Origin: Beijerinckiaceae bacterium
Lineage (GTDB): Bacteria; Pseudomonadota; Alphaproteobacteria; Rhizobiales; Beijerinckiaceae
Reading direction: 5' to 3'
NCBI GenBank assembly: GCA_004298435.1
Contig: SCSF01000165.1
Span: 1-47,531 of the forward strand
DNA: 47,531 bases
The first letter of the stretch is position 1. The number at the start of each line of letters is the position of its first letter. The notes under the pieces are model-generated. The model made no database searches, was not told the DNA's origin, and worked only from the letters and a program-made list of their open reading frames with translations. The position numbers and the translations under genes were made by a program. Below, piece after piece: positions 1-12,640 of this stretch.

Positions 1-503
1 CATTCGGCTGCTTCACGCAAAACATATTCGATCTCCTGATCGAGTTCGCGCGCAACGGCGATAATCTGTTCATCCCCATATTGGCCGAAGAGCGTTGAAG
101 GCTTGTCATATTCGAAGACGGCATGCCCCTGCGCATTTTCATAGAGCACGATGCGCAGCGGTGCATAAAGCGCCACGGGCAAACGATGCTGCGTCATCCG
201 CGAGGCCGTATAGGCGTTGCCGATTTCATATTGCACCGCCTTTTTACGCTGCGCCTGAATCTGCAAAAGGCCGCCATGATCGCGGCTAAGGAAGATGGAA
301 AGGCCCGATGTTTTTTCGAGTTCTTTCTTAACGCGGGCGCTTTCGCCATAACGCAACAGGATGAGAACCGATGCGTCAAAGTGCGGGAGGTTGCTTTCGA
401 GTGCGGCTTTGACGGCGTCGAATCCCTTCTGTGATTCGATCGTCACATGCTCGACCTGGTATGTTCTCCGGGTGATGATGGAATCAGACAAGACAAACTC
501 CAT
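1..503 (-). CDS. DUF302 domain protein (3' end cut by window edge)
   Basis: The reverse strand reads open from an ATG at 503 to the left edge, giving 167 codons, starting MEFVLSDSIITRR and ending REAAE. The middle resembles DUF302 proteins, with a VLYENAQG segment followed by VFEYDKPSTLFGQYGD. The last two bases are TG, so the stop codon could lie just outside the window and the protein may be nearly complete. There is no signal peptide or membrane segment. DUF302 proteins are small, of unclear biochemical role, sometimes linked to heme or metal stress. No strong ribosome binding site precedes the ATG, so the start is tentative. Family call from pattern memory; function unknown. Confidence 0.65.
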   Translation of the reverse strand, partial: MEFVLSDSIITRRTYQVEHVTIESQKGFDAVKAALESNLPHFDASVLILLRYGESARVKKELEKTSGLSIFLSRDHGGLLQIQAQRKKAVQYEIGNAYTASRMTQHRLPVALYAPLRIVLYENAQGHAVFEYDKPSTLFGQYGDEQIIAVARELDQEIEYVLREAAE

Positions 504-748
504 AAGCTGACAACAAAGAAAAAATCAGAAAAATTGCCTGGATCTGGAGACGCAGCTTAAGCCCCGCCATTTCGTGCAATCGATTATGAATATCCAATCA
601 TATGATTGCGATAGGCAAATTCAAAACCGATTCAATCCGTTGCGGCTGGACCGCGAGGAAACGTGATAGGGGCCAGCATTTACAAATATGGCGCGGATCA
701 TATCATTGCGCCGGAAAATCAACCACTCGAAGGCAATCGGAGTGTCGA

Positions 749-1228
749 ATGTCCTATGCGGTTAACATAAACGGCGTCGTTCATAGCGTCGATGTGGATG
801 GAGACATTCCGTTGTTATGGGTGCTCCGTGACGTGATCGGAATGACGGGCACGAAATTCGGCTGTGGCGCGGGATTGTGCGGCGCTTGCACTGTGCATAT
901 CGATGGTGCGCCGACGCGCTCCTGCATCACCAGCATCGATAGCATCGGCAGCAAAAAGATCATGACGATTGAGGCGATCGGCGATACGCCGGCCGGACGG
1001 AAGATCCAGAAGGCCTGGATCGACCGTGAGGTCGTCCAGTGCGGCTATTGTCAGTCCGGTCAGATCATGTCCGCTGCGGCGCTGCTCGCTGCCAATCCGC
1101 ATCCCACTGATAGCGACATCGATGATGCCATGTCCGGCAACATCTGCCGTTGCGGCACCTATGTGCGCATCCGTGCTGCCATCAAGGATGCTGCTGGGGT
1201 CAACGAAATTCACGGACAAAGGGGCTGA
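749..1228 (+). CDS. iorA: [2Fe-2S] subunit of a xanthine-dehydrogenase-family molybdenum hydroxylase (isoquinoline 1-oxidoreductase alpha type)
   Basis: A 159-residue protein carrying two [2Fe-2S] clusters that passes electrons from the molybdenum subunit encoded next door. The plant-type ferredoxin cluster ligands are C39, C44, C47 (CGAGLCGAC) and C59; the second cluster uses C98 and C101 (CGYCQSGQ) and C133 and C135 (CRCGTY). Length is normal for the family. The reading frame is open further upstream to 602, but homology begins at [10 protein letters not shown], so ATG 749 is chosen. Its stop lies 2 bp before the ATG of the large subunit, so the two are co-translated. No FAD subunit or XdhC-type maturase is nearby. 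The true substrate (N-heterocycle, aldehyde or other) cannot be told from sequence. Confidence 0.85.
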   Translation: MSYAVNINGVVHSVDVDGDIPLLWVLRDVIGMTGTKFGCGAGLCGACTVHIDGAPTRSCITSIDSIGSKKIMTIEAIGDTPAGRKIQKAWIDREVVQCGYCQSGQIMSAAALLAANPHPTDSDIDDAMSGNICRCGTYVRIRAAIKDAAGVNEIHGQRG

Positions 1229-1230
1229 CC

Positions 1231-3429
1231 ATGTTTATTGATCGTTTTGCAGCCCTTGAGCAAGATGCCGGAAACCGCCAGGAAAGCGGGCTTTCAAGGC
1301 GCACATTTCTGCGCGCGAGCGCTGCCGCTGGTGGTGGATTGTTGTTGAGCATCAATCTGCCGTTTGCCGCGTCTGAGGCGATGGCGGCAGAGTCTGAAGA
1401 CTTCGCGCCAAACGCTTTCATCCGCATTGGCCGCGATGGCAGGGTGACCTTCATCATGTCGCAGGTCGAAATGGGGCAGGGCACCTATACGTCGATGTCG
1501 ATGCTGATCGCGGAAGAACTTGCCATCGGCCTCGACCAGATCGATGTTGCAGCGGCACCTGCCGACGACAAGCTCTATGGCAACCCGCTGATCGGTTTTC
1601 AGGCAACCGGCGGCTCGACATCGGTGCGCGGCTTTTTCATTCCGTTGCGTGAAGCCGGCGCTGTTGCGCGCAGCATGCTTGTGGCGGCCGCCGCAAAGCG
1701 GTGGCAGGTCGATCCCGCAAACTGCAAGGCTGAAAAAGGCGCGGTGATTGATTCGGATGGCAAGCGCCGCCTGAGTTATGGCGAGCTTGCGGATGATGCT
1801 GCCAAACAACCAATGCCGGGCAAAGTCGCCTTGAAGCCGGCGAACGAGTTTACGCTGATCGGTACGCCCGCGCCGCGGATCGATTCGCCGGAGAAGGTCA
1901 ACGGAACGGCCCGCTACGGGATAGACACCAGACTGCCGGGCCTCAAGGTCGCGACGGTTTCGGCCTGTCCTGTTTTCGGCGGCAAGCTCAAATCGGTAGA
2001 TGACAGCAAGGCGCTGGCTGTGAAGGGCGTGCGCCAGATCGTTCGCCTCGATAATGCGGTTGCCGTCGTCGCCGATCATATGGGCGCCGCGAAAAAAGGC
2101 CTCGCGGCGCTGACAATCACCTGGGACGAGGGTCCCAATGCGCATCTGACGACAGAAGATATCGTCGCCGCGATGGCGACAGCATCCAGCAAGGACGGCG
2201 TCGCCGGCGAGAAGAAAGGCGATGTGGCGGCGGCATTGAAAACTGCGGCCAAGAGGGTGGAGGCTGTCTATCAGCTTCCTCTGCTAGCGCACACGGCGAT
2301 GGAACCGTTGAATTGCACCGTGCATGTGCAGCCTGACCGCTGTGACATCTGGCTTGGAACGCAGGTCACGTCGCGCGCCGGCGCGGCAGCGGCGAAAGTC
2401 ACCGGTCTGCCGCTCGATAAGGTTTCGGTCCATAATCATCTGCTTGGCGGCGGCTTCGGCCGCCGGCTCGAGGTCGATAGTGTCATTCAGGCGGTCGAGA
2501 TCGCGCGGCAGGTGAAGGCGCCGGTGAAAATCATCTGGACGCGTGAGGAAGACATCCAGCACGATATCTTCCGGCCTTATTACTACGATGTGCTGACAGC
2601 CGGCCTCGATGAGGCGGGCATGCCTGTGAGCTTCCACCATCGCACGGTTGGGGCTTCCATCGTTGCGCGCTGGCTACCCCCGGCCTTCAAGAACGGTCTT
2701 GATTTCGATGCCGTCGAAGCAGGCGCTGGTCCCTATGATTTTCCGAATATGCTGGTGGATTGGGTTCGTCACGAGTTGCCGGAAGGCTTGATAACCGGCT
2801 GGTGGCGCGGTGTCGGCGTTACGCATAACGTCTTCATGGTCGAAGGCTTCATCGACGAACTGGCGGCTGCCGCAGGCAAGGATCCGGTTGCCTATCGTGG
2901 CGCTCTTCTTGGCAAGTCGCCACGCGCCAAAGCCGTGCTCGATCTTGCCGCGGAAAAGGCCCAATGGGGCAAGCCTCTTCCGAAAGGCTCCGGGCGCGGC
3001 GTTTCGGTGCTGTTCGGCTTCGGCAGCTATCTGGCGCAGGTCGCCGAAGTCTCGGTTGATGGAGACGGTCAACCGCATGTGCGGCGCGTGGTCTGCGCTG
3101 TCGATTGCGGAATGGTCGTCAATCCCGATACCGTAAAGGCGCAAGTGGAAGGTGGCATCATCTATGGCCTGACGGCGGCTCTTTACGGCGACATCACGAT
3201 CAAGAATGGTCGCGTCGAGCAGAGCAACTTCGACAATTATCAGGCGCTCAGGATCAATGAGGCGCCGATAATCGAGGTCTACATCGTCAAAAGTAATGAA
3301 AAGCCCGGGGGCATGGGCGAGCCCGGAACCTCTGGAATCCAGCCCGCCGTCGCCAATGCGATTTTCGCGGCGACAGGCAAGCGTTTGCGCAAGATGCCGA
3401 TCGACAGTGCGCAATTGAAGACGGGGTGA
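1231..3429 (+). CDS. iorB: Molybdopterin-binding large subunit of xanthine-dehydrogenase-family oxidoreductase (isoquinoline 1-oxidoreductase beta type)
   Basis: A 732-residue protein that binds the molybdenum cofactor and hydroxylates the substrate. The N-terminus carries a twin-arginine export signal (SRRTFLRASAAAGG, then a hydrophobic stretch ending in AMAAE), typical of IorB-type enzymes, so the complex is probably periplasmic, with the small subunit carried along. Family motifs include QVEMGQGTYTSM near residue 75, GGGFGRRLEVD in the middle and GGMGEPGTSGIQP near the end, where the glutamate is the expected catalytic base next to molybdenum. The ATG at 1231 follows the small-subunit stop by 2 bp. 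Electron acceptor not encoded here; a c-type cytochrome elsewhere is likely. It could equally be an aldehyde or nicotinate-type dehydrogenase. Confidence 0.85.
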   Translation: MFIDRFAALEQDAGNRQESGLSRRTFLRASAAAGGGLLLSINLPFAASEAMAAESEDFAPNAFIRIGRDGRVTFIMSQVEMGQGTYTSMSMLIAEELAIGLDQIDVAAAPADDKLYGNPLIGFQATGGSTSVRGFFIPLREAGAVARSMLVAAAAKRWQVDPANCKAEKGAVIDSDGKRRLSYGELADDAAKQPMPGKVALKPANEFTLIGTPAPRIDSPEKVNGTARYGIDTRLPGLKVATVSACPVFGGKLKSVDDSKALAVKGVRQIVRLDNAVAVVADHMGAAKKGLAALTITWDEGPNAHLTTEDIVAAMATASSKDGVAGEKKGDVAAALKTAAKRVEAVYQLPLLAHTAMEPLNCTVHVQPDRCDIWLGTQVTSRAGAAAAKVTGLPLDKVSVHNHLLGGGFGRRLEVDSVIQAVEIARQVKAPVKIIWTREEDIQHDIFRPYYYDVLTAGLDEAGMPVSFHHRTVGASIVARWLPPAFKNGLDFDAVEAGAGPYDFPNMLVDWVRHELPEGLITGWWRGVGVTHNVFMVEGFIDELAAAAGKDPVAYRGALLGKSPRAKAVLDLAAEKAQWGKPLPKGSGRGVSVLFGFGSYLAQVAEVSVDGDGQPHVRRVVCAVDCGMVVNPDTVKAQVEGGIIYGLTAALYGDITIKNGRVEQSNFDNYQALRINEAPIIEVYIVKSNEKPGGMGEPGTSGIQPAVANAIFAATGKRLRKMPIDSAQLKTG

Positions 3430-3439
3430 AAGGCCGATC

Positions 3440-3560
3440 CTCTCTCCCCGCGCAAGCGGGGAGAGGGTTAGGGTGAGTAGCCGCGCACAGATAAAGATAA
3501 AGATTCGAGCCAATCTTCCAGCCCCTCACCTTACCTCTCCCCACAAGTGGGGAGAGGAGC
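3440..3560. repeat. Composite inverted repeat with two CTCTCCCC hairpins
   Basis: Two GC-rich hairpins stand in opposite orientation between convergent genes. The first has arms CTCTCCCCGC (3442-3451) and GCGGGGAGAG (3456-3465), followed by GGTTAGGGTGAG. The second is CCCCTCACCTTA followed by arms CCTCTCCCCAC (3534-3544) and GTGGGGAGAGG (3547-3557). A third, imperfect CCCTCTCCCGC hairpin follows near 3591-3613. The same composite unit occurs at 41642-41790. It probably works as a bidirectional terminator for iorB and the MFS gene. The remainder of 3430-3621 holds no gene. Confidence 0.75.
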
Positions 3561-3621
3561 GACAGACATCGGGGCACTGAAAGCCTGCCACCCTCTCCCG
3601 CAGGCGGAAGAGGGACGGCCA

Positions 3622-5631
<2,010 letters not shown>

Positions 5632-5908
5632 TCATCATTTCCTTTGTGGCGTTCTCAGCGAAGCGGTTTCGGAGTCGTGTGATAAATACGCACTCACACT
5701 CTTCTCTTCCTCGGACGAGCCGCACAGCGGCGAAGATCCGAGGTCCAGAGGCCATAAGGGAGGCCTTGCAGTTTCTGGTTCCCGGCTCGAAGCTGCGCTC
5801 CGGCCGGGAAAGAAGCCGAACTGGAACCGGGCGTTTTCTTGAAACGAATACGAGCTACCTCGCTCGACATTCTACGGCGTTGCGCCTCCGGTCCAGGAGG
5901 CATCGCTT

Positions 5909-8900
5909 TCAGGCATTGTCGGAGGGATCAGATTTGCGCGACTTGCGTCCTCCGATTCTGAACCGGCTTTCCCGCAGGGACTGGAAGCTCACATAGAGCA
6001 TCGGGATGATGAAGATGCCGACGAAGCTTGCTGCGATCATGCCGCAGAAGACCGGCGTGCCGACGCCGCGCCGGCTGAGCTGGGCGGCGCCATGCGCCAT
6101 CACAAGCGGGACGAGGCCGAGGATGAACGCGATCGATGTCATCATTACGGCGCGGAATCGCATCTGTGCGCCGGCTATGGCGGCCGTCCTGATGTCGTGG
6201 CCTTCCTCGCGCTGTTCCTTGGCGAACTCGACGATCAGAATGCCGTTCTTCGCAGCAAGCGCGATGAGAACCACAATGCCGATCTGCGCGTAAAGATCGA
6301 GCGGCAAGCCGAGGGAATAAAGCCCGAAGTAGGCGCCGAAAACGCCGACCGCCACCGAAAGCAGCACGGGCACCGGAATGACCCAGCTTTCGTAAAGCCC
6401 GACGAGGAAGAGATAGGCGAAAAGAACCGCCAGTCCGAGGATGATGCCCGTCTGGCCGCCTGCGGCCTGCTCCTGATAGGCGGTGCCGCTCCATTCATAA
6501 CTGTAGCCGGCCGGTAGCGTCTTGGCGGAAACCGCGGCCATTGCGGCGAGCGCCGTGCCAGAGGAAGTGCCCGGCGAGGGCGCGCCATTGATCGTGATGG
6601 CGCGGTAATTATTGTAGCGCGTGATGACCTGCGGACCCTGCACGATCCGCACCGAGGCGAGCGATTGCATCGGAACCATCTGGCCCGTCTTGTTGCGGAC
6701 ATAGATGTTCCAGATCGATGAAATATCGCGACGGTCTTTCGGCTCGCCCTGGATATTCACCTGCCAGGTGCGTCCGTAGAGATTGAAGTCGTTGATGTAG
6801 TTTCCGCCGAGCGTGGCGCTCAAGGTCGTGAAAATGTCGCTGATGCTGACGCCGAGCGCCTGCGCCTTGTCGCGGTCTATGTCGAGATAGATCGAAGGAT
6901 TCGTCGCGGTAAATGTCGAGAAGACCCGTGAGAGCGCCTTGTTGCTGTTGGCGGCGCTGACCAGCCCCTGCATGACGCTGCCGAGTTGTTCGGGGTCCTG
7001 GCCTTCCAGCGCCTCCAGTTGATATTCGAAGCCGCCGCTTGTCGAAAGTCCGATGATCGGCGGCAGATTAAAGGCGATGACGGAGGCCGTGCGGATGCTT
7101 TGCCCTTCTTTGAAAACTTTCCGTATGACGGCTTGCGCTGAATCCGACGCAGCCTGCCGGTCTTCAAAGGGTTTCAGCTTGACGAACATGAAGCCGTAAT
7201 TCGGCTCATCCGCCGAATCAAGAATCGAAAAGCCGATGACGGAGAATGTATCCTCCACCTGCGGCATGGCGAGCATCATCTTCTCGACCTTGCGCATGGT
7301 GGCGCTGGTTCGGTCGACGGATGCGCCATCGGGCAATTGCACGGAAATGAAGAAGCCGCCCTGATCTTCCTCTGGCAGAAAGCCGGTCGGCGTATGCAGC
7401 GCCACGCCGTAGATGCCGATGCCGAAAGCCACGATGATCACGATGCCAAAGGCGGCGAAGCGCACCAGCCGCGCAATGATCGCGGCATAGCCGTCACGCA
7501 CCCAGTCGATGCCGCGCAAAACATAGCGCATGATGCCGCGCCGATGCCCGCCATGGCGGAGAAAAACGCCGCATAGCGCCGGCGACAGCGTGAGCGCATT
7601 CAGCGCGGAGATCAGCATCGCGACGCTGATCGTCACGGCGAATTGCCGGAACAATTGTCCCGACACGCTCGGGATGAAGGCGATCGGCACGAAGACCGAC
7701 AGAAGGACAAGCGTGATGGCGATGATCGGCGCGGTGATCTGCGCCATCGCCTTCTTCGTCGCTTCGGCAGGCGAGAGATCCGGCTCGTCCTCCATGACCC
7801 GCTCGACGTTTTCGACGACGACGATCGCGTCATCGACGACGATGCCAATCGCCAGCACCATGGCGAGGAGGGAGACAGTGTTTGCCGAAAAGCCAATTGC
7901 CAGCAGAACAGCGAATGTGCCGATGAGACTGACGGGCACCGCCACGGCGGGAATGATCGTGGCGCGGAAATTGCCGAGGAAGAAGAAGACCACGATAACG
8001 ACGAGGATAAAGGCCTCGACTAATGTGCGCAGCACCTCACCGATGGTGTCGGTTACGAATGTCGTCGAATCATAGACGACCTTGTATTTGAGCCCCGGCG
8101 GGAACCGCTTCGAGATTTTTTCGAGCGTCTTTTTTATCTGCGCCGCCGTCTGAACCGCATTGGCGCCCGGCGAAAGATAGGTTGCGAGCGCGACCGCCGG
8201 CTTTCCCGACAAGCGGCTGGAGGTATCGAGATTCTGCGCGCCAAGTTCGACATGCGCGACGTCCCGCACGCGCAGCACAGCGCCGTTCGGCAAGGCGCGA
8301 AGGATGATGTTCCCGAACTCCTTGGCCGTCTTCAGTCGTCCCTGGGTCTGAAGGTTGAACTGGAATTGCTGATCCTTGCCGATCGGCCTCGCGCCGATGC
8401 GGCCAATCGGCGCCTGAACATTTTGCGCCTGAATAGCTTTGATGATGTCGGATGGCGCGAGGTCCAGGCTTGTGAGGCGCTGAATGTCAAACCAGATCCG
8501 CATCGAATATTTTTGCTTGGCGAAGAGACTGGCCTGCCCGACGCCGGGAATGCGCGAAAGCTCGTCGAGCGCGTTGATCGTGACCCAGTTCGTCACGAAG
8601 AGATTATCGAGTTCGGGATGGCCATCCGCCGCGTAGAACTGGATGAACTGGAGAATCGCCGAAGATCGCTTCTGGACGGTGAGTCCCTGCTGCGTGACCT
8701 GCGACGGCAGTTGCGACAGCGCGGTCTGAACGCGATTGTTGACATTGACCGTGTCGATGTCCGGATCTGTGCCGAGCGCGAAGCTGACGGTCAGATTGTA
8801 GCTGCCATCATTGCCGCTCGTCGATTTCATGTAGAGCATCTTGTCGACGCCAACCATTTGCGCTTCGAGCGGTTGCGCAACAGAGGCTTCGACGACGGCG

Positions 8901-9064
8901 GCGGAAGCGCCGGGATAATTTGCGCTGACCTGTACCTGCGGCGGCACGATGTCAGGAAATTGCGAGACGGGAATCCGGGTCAGCGCAATGAGCCCCGCCA
9001 GAGTGATGACGATGGCGATGACGATTGCAAGACGAGGGCGGTCGACGAATATCGCTGAAAACAT
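5909..9064 (-). CDS. RND multidrug efflux transporter, HAE1 family (AcrB/MexB-like)
   Basis: A 1051-residue inner-membrane pump of the hydrophobe/amphiphile efflux family that takes up substrates in the periplasm and drives them out with proton flow. It begins [15 protein letters not shown], typical of the first helix; the proton relay motif [16 protein letters not shown] lies in TM4 with two adjacent aspartates; two large periplasmic loops and the duplicated second half ([18 protein letters not shown]) are complete. Length matches AcrB (about 1050). It lies 63 bp downstream of the adaptor gene in one operon. No outer-membrane channel gene follows, so the pump must use one encoded elsewhere. 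Substrate range not predictable. Confidence 0.93.
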   Translation of the reverse strand: MFSAIFVDRPRLAIVIAIVITLAGLIALTRIPVSQFPDIVPPQVQVSANYPGASAAVVEASVAQPLEAQMVGVDKMLYMKSTSGNDGSYNLTVSFALGTDPDIDTVNVNNRVQTALSQLPSQVTQQGLTVQKRSSAILQFIQFYAADGHPELDNLFVTNWVTINALDELSRIPGVGQASLFAKQKYSMRIWFDIQRLTSLDLAPSDIIKAIQAQNVQAPIGRIGARPIGKDQQFQFNLQTQGRLKTAKEFGNIILRALPNGAVLRVRDVAHVELGAQNLDTSSRLSGKPAVALATYLSPGANAVQTAAQIKKTLEKISKRFPPGLKYKVVYDSTTFVTDTIGEVLRTLVEAFILVVIVVFFFLGNFRATIIPAVAVPVSLIGTFAVLLAIGFSANTVSLLAMVLAIGIVVDDAIVVVENVERVMEDEPDLSPAEATKKAMAQITAPIIAITLVLLSVFVPIAFIPSVSGQLFRQFAVTISVAMLISALNALTLSPALCGVFLRHGGHRRGIMRYVLRGIDWVRDGYAAIIARLVRFAAFGIVIIVAFGIGIYGVALHTPTGFLPEEDQGGFFISVQLPDGASVDRTSATMRKVEKMMLAMPQVEDTFSVIGFSILDSADEPNYGFMFVKLKPFEDRQAASDSAQAVIRKVFKEGQSIRTASVIAFNLPPIIGLSTSGGFEYQLEALEGQDPEQLGSVMQGLVSAANSNKALSRVFSTFTATNPSIYLDIDRDKAQALGVSISDIFTTLSATLGGNYINDFNLYGRTWQVNIQGEPKDRRDISSIWNIYVRNKTGQMVPMQSLASVRIVQGPQVITRYNNYRAITINGAPSPGTSSGTALAAMAAVSAKTLPAGYSYEWSGTAYQEQAAGGQTGIILGLAVLFAYLFLVGLYESWVIPVPVLLSVAVGVFGAYFGLYSLGLPLDLYAQIGIVVLIALAAKNGILIVEFAKEQREEGHDIRTAAIAGAQMRFRAVMMTSIAFILGLVPLVMAHGAAQLSRRGVGTPVFCGMIAASFVGIFIIPMLYVSFQSLRESRFRIGGRKSRKSDPSDNA

Positions 9065-9127
9065 AAAGGCTCGGTTCCAAATGCGTGGCCGCCGCGGCCG
9101 GATTATTCTCGAAACGAAAATCGCTGC

Positions 9128-10294
9128 TTATTTTGGGGCCTCGGACTCCTTGGTGGAAGGACCCGGCGTGACCGGCCCGGCCATGACCGGCTGGCCAGGA
9201 CGAACGCGCTGAATCCCTTCCGCTATCACCAGTTCTCCTGCTTTAAGGCCGCTGAGGACTGAGGCCGTTGTCGGCGTCGATTGACCGAGCTTGATGTCGC
9301 GCCGCTCCGCCTTGCCCTGAGCATCGACGACATAGACGTAATCGCCGCGCTGATCCGTGAGCACCGCCTCGCGCGGAATGGCGAGCACTTCGACCGGAGC
9401 AACGCCTTCGAGGCTGACGGTCACGAATTCTCCATCGAAGAGTTCGCGCACGACGCTCTGCTGATTGGCGCTGTCGAGAATAGGCGGATTGGAGATGGTG
9501 GCGCGCAGGGTCAGCGTGTCCGTCTGCGGATCGATCGTGTTGTTGACGAACGTCAGTTTGCCGACCTGTTTATAGAGGCGTCCGTCCGGCAAGGTGATGC
9601 GGACAACAACGGCGTTGAAGCCGCCGATCGGGACGTAGCGCTTGCGCAGGTTTATGGCCGCGGCGACGGACACCGGAAAAAGCACATACATCGGATCTTG
9701 CGAAACGATCGTCACCAGCGTCCCGCTGCTTGGCGAAACCACGTTGCCGGGCGTGATCGCGGTGCGGCCGATCTTGCCATCGATTGGCGATGTGATGTTC
9801 GTATAGTCGAGATTGATCCGGGATTGCTTCACGGCGGCCTTGGCGCCCTCCAGTTGCGCCGCATAGCTGCCCTGGGTCGCGAGGGCCGCATCATAATTGG
9901 AGCGCAGGCCGGCTGGCGTGTTCAACAAGGCCTTTGCGCGATCAAGCGCGGCATTGGCGTTCGCCAACTGCGCTTGCATCTGCGCCGCAACAGCCTGCTT
10001 GGCCTCGAGGTCGGCTTCAAATGGCGGACGCTCAAGCCGGTAGAGCATGTCGCCTTTCTTGACTTCCTGCCCATCCTTGAACGCGACACTATCGACGAAA
10101 GCGGTCACGCGCGCGACGACATTGACGTGATTGATGGCCTGGATGCGTCCGATGAAGGTGTTGGTTTCGGTAATCGGCTTCTTTTCGGCTTTGACCACGC
10201 CGACTGCCGGCGGAGGCGCGGCTGGCTGAGCCGCAGCCGCAGATGTCCCAATGATAAGAAAAACCGAAACAAGATGCTTGCCGATGGAAGCCAC
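9128..10294 (-). CDS. RND efflux periplasmic adaptor (membrane fusion protein, AcrA/MexA-like)
   Basis: A 388-residue adaptor linking the RND pump to an outer-membrane channel. It has an N-terminal signal sequence (HLVSVFLIIGTSAAAAQ; no clear lipobox cysteine), the barrel-sandwich hybrid half (VNVVARVTAFVDSVAFKDGQ), an alpha-helical hairpin around residues 100-160, the second half (DYTNITSPIDGKIGRT), a beta-barrel domain, and a C-terminal membrane-proximal domain (AIPREAVLTDQRG DYVYVV). The start is GTG 10294: a strong AGGAGGG lies about 10 bases upstream and the reading puts the signal peptide at the N-terminus. First gene of the adaptor-pump operon. A regulator is not adjacent. Confidence 0.92.
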   Translation of the reverse strand: MASIGKHLVSVFLIIGTSAAAAQPAAPPPAVGVVKAEKKPITETNTFIGRIQAINHVNVVARVTAFVDSVAFKDGQEVKKGDMLYRLERPPFEADLEAKQAVAAQMQAQLANANAALDRAKALLNTPAGLRSNYDAALATQGSYAAQLEGAKAAVKQSRINLDYTNITSPIDGKIGRTAITPGNVVSPSSGTLVTIVSQDPMYVLFPVSVAAAINLRKRYVPIGGFNAVVVRITLPDGRLYKQVGKLTFVNNTIDPQTDTLTLRATISNPPILDSANQQSVVRELFDGEFVTVSLEGVAPVEVLAIPREAVLTDQRGDYVYVVDAQGKAERRDIKLGQSTPTTASVLSGLKAGELVIAEGIQRVRPGQPVMAGPVTPGPSTKESEAPK

Positions 10295-10484
10295 GAAACA
10301 AGTCCCTCCTGCGTCGCAAAATCAATAATTTTGGCCTATGCCTTGTCTCGCCTGCCTGAAATCTCAACGGCCTCCGGGAGAATCCCCAGAGGAACCCATC
10401 GAGAGCAATCGATCAAGATGGGCGCTATCAAGAATGTGTGCGATTTCAAAATCCGTCCAGAGAAAATTGGATGGGAGTCGTTTT

Positions 10485-10580
10485 GGTTCTGATGGAATCA
10501 GAACCGCAGCTCTATATTTCTGTTTTGATGCGTTTTCTTTACGCGAACAGGAAGCCACTTCGCTTGAAGCTTACAGGCCA
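10485..10580 (+). repeat. Dispersed ~100-bp intergenic repeat, copy 1
   Basis: Begins with the palindrome GGTTCTGAT-GGA-ATCAGAACC, followed by GTTTTGATGCGTTTTC, then TTACGCGAACAGGAAGCCAC and TTCGCTTGAAG. It aligns with the copies at 21023-21128 and (reverse strand) 37762-37868. Its right end runs into the TAA stop of the DUF4403 gene. The rest of 10295-10570 holds no gene that I can support. Confidence 0.7.
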
Positions 10581-11992
10581 TATAAAATTTTAAGGGTGCC
10601 GCTGGCATGCAACGCGATGCTCACGCCATCTGAGAGAAGGCGGATCTTCTCTGGCCGTGCCGAGGCGAGATGCCCTTCGATCCGGAAACCGTTGCCCAGG
10701 GGCCGTGTGAGTCTCTGGTTTGCAGCGTCGATCAGCTTGCTGGACTCTTCACCGTAACTGATGACAATTCGCTGCCGCAACTGCGCGACAAGATCATCGT
10801 CGGCCGTGTTCTTCGGACTATCACTGCCGACGATCGCGAGATCGGGAATCCGCAATGTCTGCTTGTCAGCATCGATCTGCGGTGTTGCGGAAAGATAGAG
10901 CCATTCGCCCGCCTTTGGATCCGCTTCAGACGATTTCGCGATGCGCGCGCCGACCACGAGTTTTCCAGCCGAAGGATAGACCGTTACGTCGCGGATCGTC
11001 ATTGCGCCCTTTGGCAAGGTGGCGACCAGTTCCATGATCTTCCGCCGCAGGAAATCGTAGCCAATATGGACAGGCAGCACGATGTCGAATTTGCCAGGTG
11101 CAGCGACATTCGCCGCAAGCGGCGCGAGTGGTGCGGGTGTCACGGCTGGCGGTGCATGACCAACAAAAGTTTCTGCGCTCCCGGAAATTTCCAATGTGCC
11201 CGTAAGGGTTTTGCTATCGGCGCGAATTCCCGCAAAAGCGGCGCTGCGCGGCTTCATTTGCAGCCACACCTGCGGATTATCTGCGAGCTTGATCGGCACG
11301 AAGGCCTGTCGCCACGCGGTTGCCGCCTTTTTGTGGAGGTCGAGTTTTTGTGCGGCGGCGTTGGCGCGCTCTTTCACATGCGCGAGTTCGGCGCGTATTT
11401 TAGGCTCGGCGAAGCGAGCGAGCGAAATCTCATGGCCGAGCACATGCAGATAGGGCGGCTGGCTCCAGTGGAAATTGTCGCTGAAGTTCAATTTAAGCGA
11501 CCAGTCGCGCTGCAATGCCGGGCGAGCCTGCCCTTCGATCATCATCCGCGCCTGCGTCGCGCCATGGATATGTGAGGTGATTTTGTCTCCGCCGCGTCCT
11601 GTGGCCTTGCCATAGACGGGCATGCTGCCGAGGATGCGGTCGCCTTTACCATAAAGCGTCACATGCCCGCTGCGCTCGACATAGCCTGCAACATCGCAAT
11701 GGGCTTTGACGTCGATTCCGAACACCCGCTTGTGGAGGCAGACGATCCGTTCGTTGAAAGTCGCGAGGCGACGCGGAATGTCATGCTCAAGCGCCGCCGC
11801 GAGCGCGGGCAGGGCGAATTCGACCGTTGCCGAAATGCGGGATGGCGTCGCAAGCGGTGCGGGCGGATCGGGCGCCAGCGGCGGCTTGTCCGCTGCAACC
11901 GCGGGCGCTGCAAAGGTCGCGCAAAAAAATAAAGCCGCTATCGGACGCCATATCGGGTCCGGCAGGCGATAGCCGGTTTGTCTGAAAGCCAT
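10571..11992 (-). CDS. DUF4403 family protein, exported
   Basis: A 473-residue protein with a hydrophobic signal sequence (PIAALFFCATFAAPAVAAD), so it is expected in the periplasm or envelope. The pattern matches DUF4403: an N-terminal repeat (SATVEFALPALAAALEHDIP), a conserved central part (LKLNFSDNFHWSQPPYLHV) and a second, similar half (FDIVLPVHIGYDFLRRKI). DUF4403 proteins have a duplicated lipid-binding-like (BPI/TULIP type) fold by prediction; function is not established. It lies 275 bp downstream of the RND adaptor gene on the same strand but is separated by a dispersed repeat, so it may be its own unit. ATG 11992 gives the complete signal peptide. Confidence 0.72.
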   Translation of the reverse strand: MAFRQTGYRLPDPIWRPIAALFFCATFAAPAVAADKPPLAPDPPAPLATPSRISATVEFALPALAAALEHDIPRRLATFNERIVCLHKRVFGIDVKAHCDVAGYVERSGHVTLYGKGDRILGSMPVYGKATGRGGDKITSHIHGATQARMMIEGQARPALQRDWSLKLNFSDNFHWSQPPYLHVLGHEISLARFAEPKIRAELAHVKERANAAAQKLDLHKKAATAWRQAFVPIKLADNPQVWLQMKPRSAAFAGIRADSKTLTGTLEISGSAETFVGHAPPAVTPAPLAPLAANVAAPGKFDIVLPVHIGYDFLRRKIMELVATLPKGAMTIRDVTVYPSAGKLVVGARIAKSSEADPKAGEWLYLSATPQIDADKQTLRIPDLAIVGSDSPKNTADDDLVAQLRQRIVISYGEESSKLIDAANQRLTRPLGNGFRIEGHLASARPEKIRLLSDGVSIALHASGTLKILYGL

Positions 11993-12136
11993 CCGTTTTC
12001 AAAGCCCCGTCTCAATTCCGGCGCCGCGGAGCGGCTGCGGCGCGGTCTCCCGCTGTCGAGTTCGAGCCAAACTGCGACGATTGGACGGCCATTGGCAAGA
12101 CGGAGGAAGGCCGGCTGCTTTTCACATTATAGAGCG

Positions 12137-12640
12137 TTAGCCGTGCGGGGTCATCCGGTCGAGCAAACTCTGCAATTCCGAGCGGATGCGCTCGAGTTCG
12201 GCAAAATGAACGGCCGAAAGATCGGCGAGGCAGCGCTCGCCTGCCGCTGTCAGCCGCACCAGCACGCGCCGGCGGTCATCCGGATCCGGCATTCTGGCCA
12301 CGAGCCGCGCGGCTTCCAGCCGGTCGATCAGGCCGACAGTGCTGTTGTGGCGCAAAATGAGGAAATCCGCGAGTTGGGACATGCTCGTGGTGTCGCCGTC
12401 GGAAGCCGCCTTGATGCCGAGCAGCGCCTGATGCTGGCGCGGCGTCAGCCCGACGGCGCGCGCCGCAGCCTCGCTGAACGACAGGAAGCCGCGGAGGGAG
12501 AAGCGGAACGCGGCCAATGTCCTATAATCATAGGGAGAAAGCTTTGGGTCAGGCAGGCGCGGTTTCTCTCCGGCGTTTTGCTTGTCGAAGCCTTTGCCTT
12601 GCTTGTCGAAATCTTTTATATGTTGAGCCCAATCGGTCAT
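12137..12640 (-). CDS. MarR-family transcriptional regulator
   Basis: A 167-residue winged-helix repressor. The pattern is clear: SFSEAAARAVGLTPRQHQALLGI (helices 1-2), MSQLADFLILRHNSTVGLID (helix-turn-helix), RLEAARLVARMPDPDDRRRV (wing with the family's DxRxxRV), then LTAAGERCLADL and a long dimerisation helix. The frame is open upstream to 12823, but those 61 residues look like no MarR N-terminus; ATG 12640 (MTDWAQHIKDF) is preferred. It is divergent from the ClC channel gene with a 237-bp shared promoter region, so it may control that gene or itself. Ligand unknown. Confidence 0.85.
   Translation of the reverse strand: MTDWAQHIKDFDKQGKGFDKQNAGEKPRLPDPKLSPYDYRTLAAFRFSLRGFLSFSEAAARAVGLTPRQHQALLGIKAASDGDTTSMSQLADFLILRHNSTVGLIDRLEAARLVARMPDPDDRRRVLVRLTAAGERCLADLSAVHFAELERIRSELQSLLDRMTPHG

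Noticed and set aside
9281-10492. 403-codon open frame antisense to the RND adaptor
   Set aside because: Shadow of a clear membrane fusion protein; composition not protein-like.
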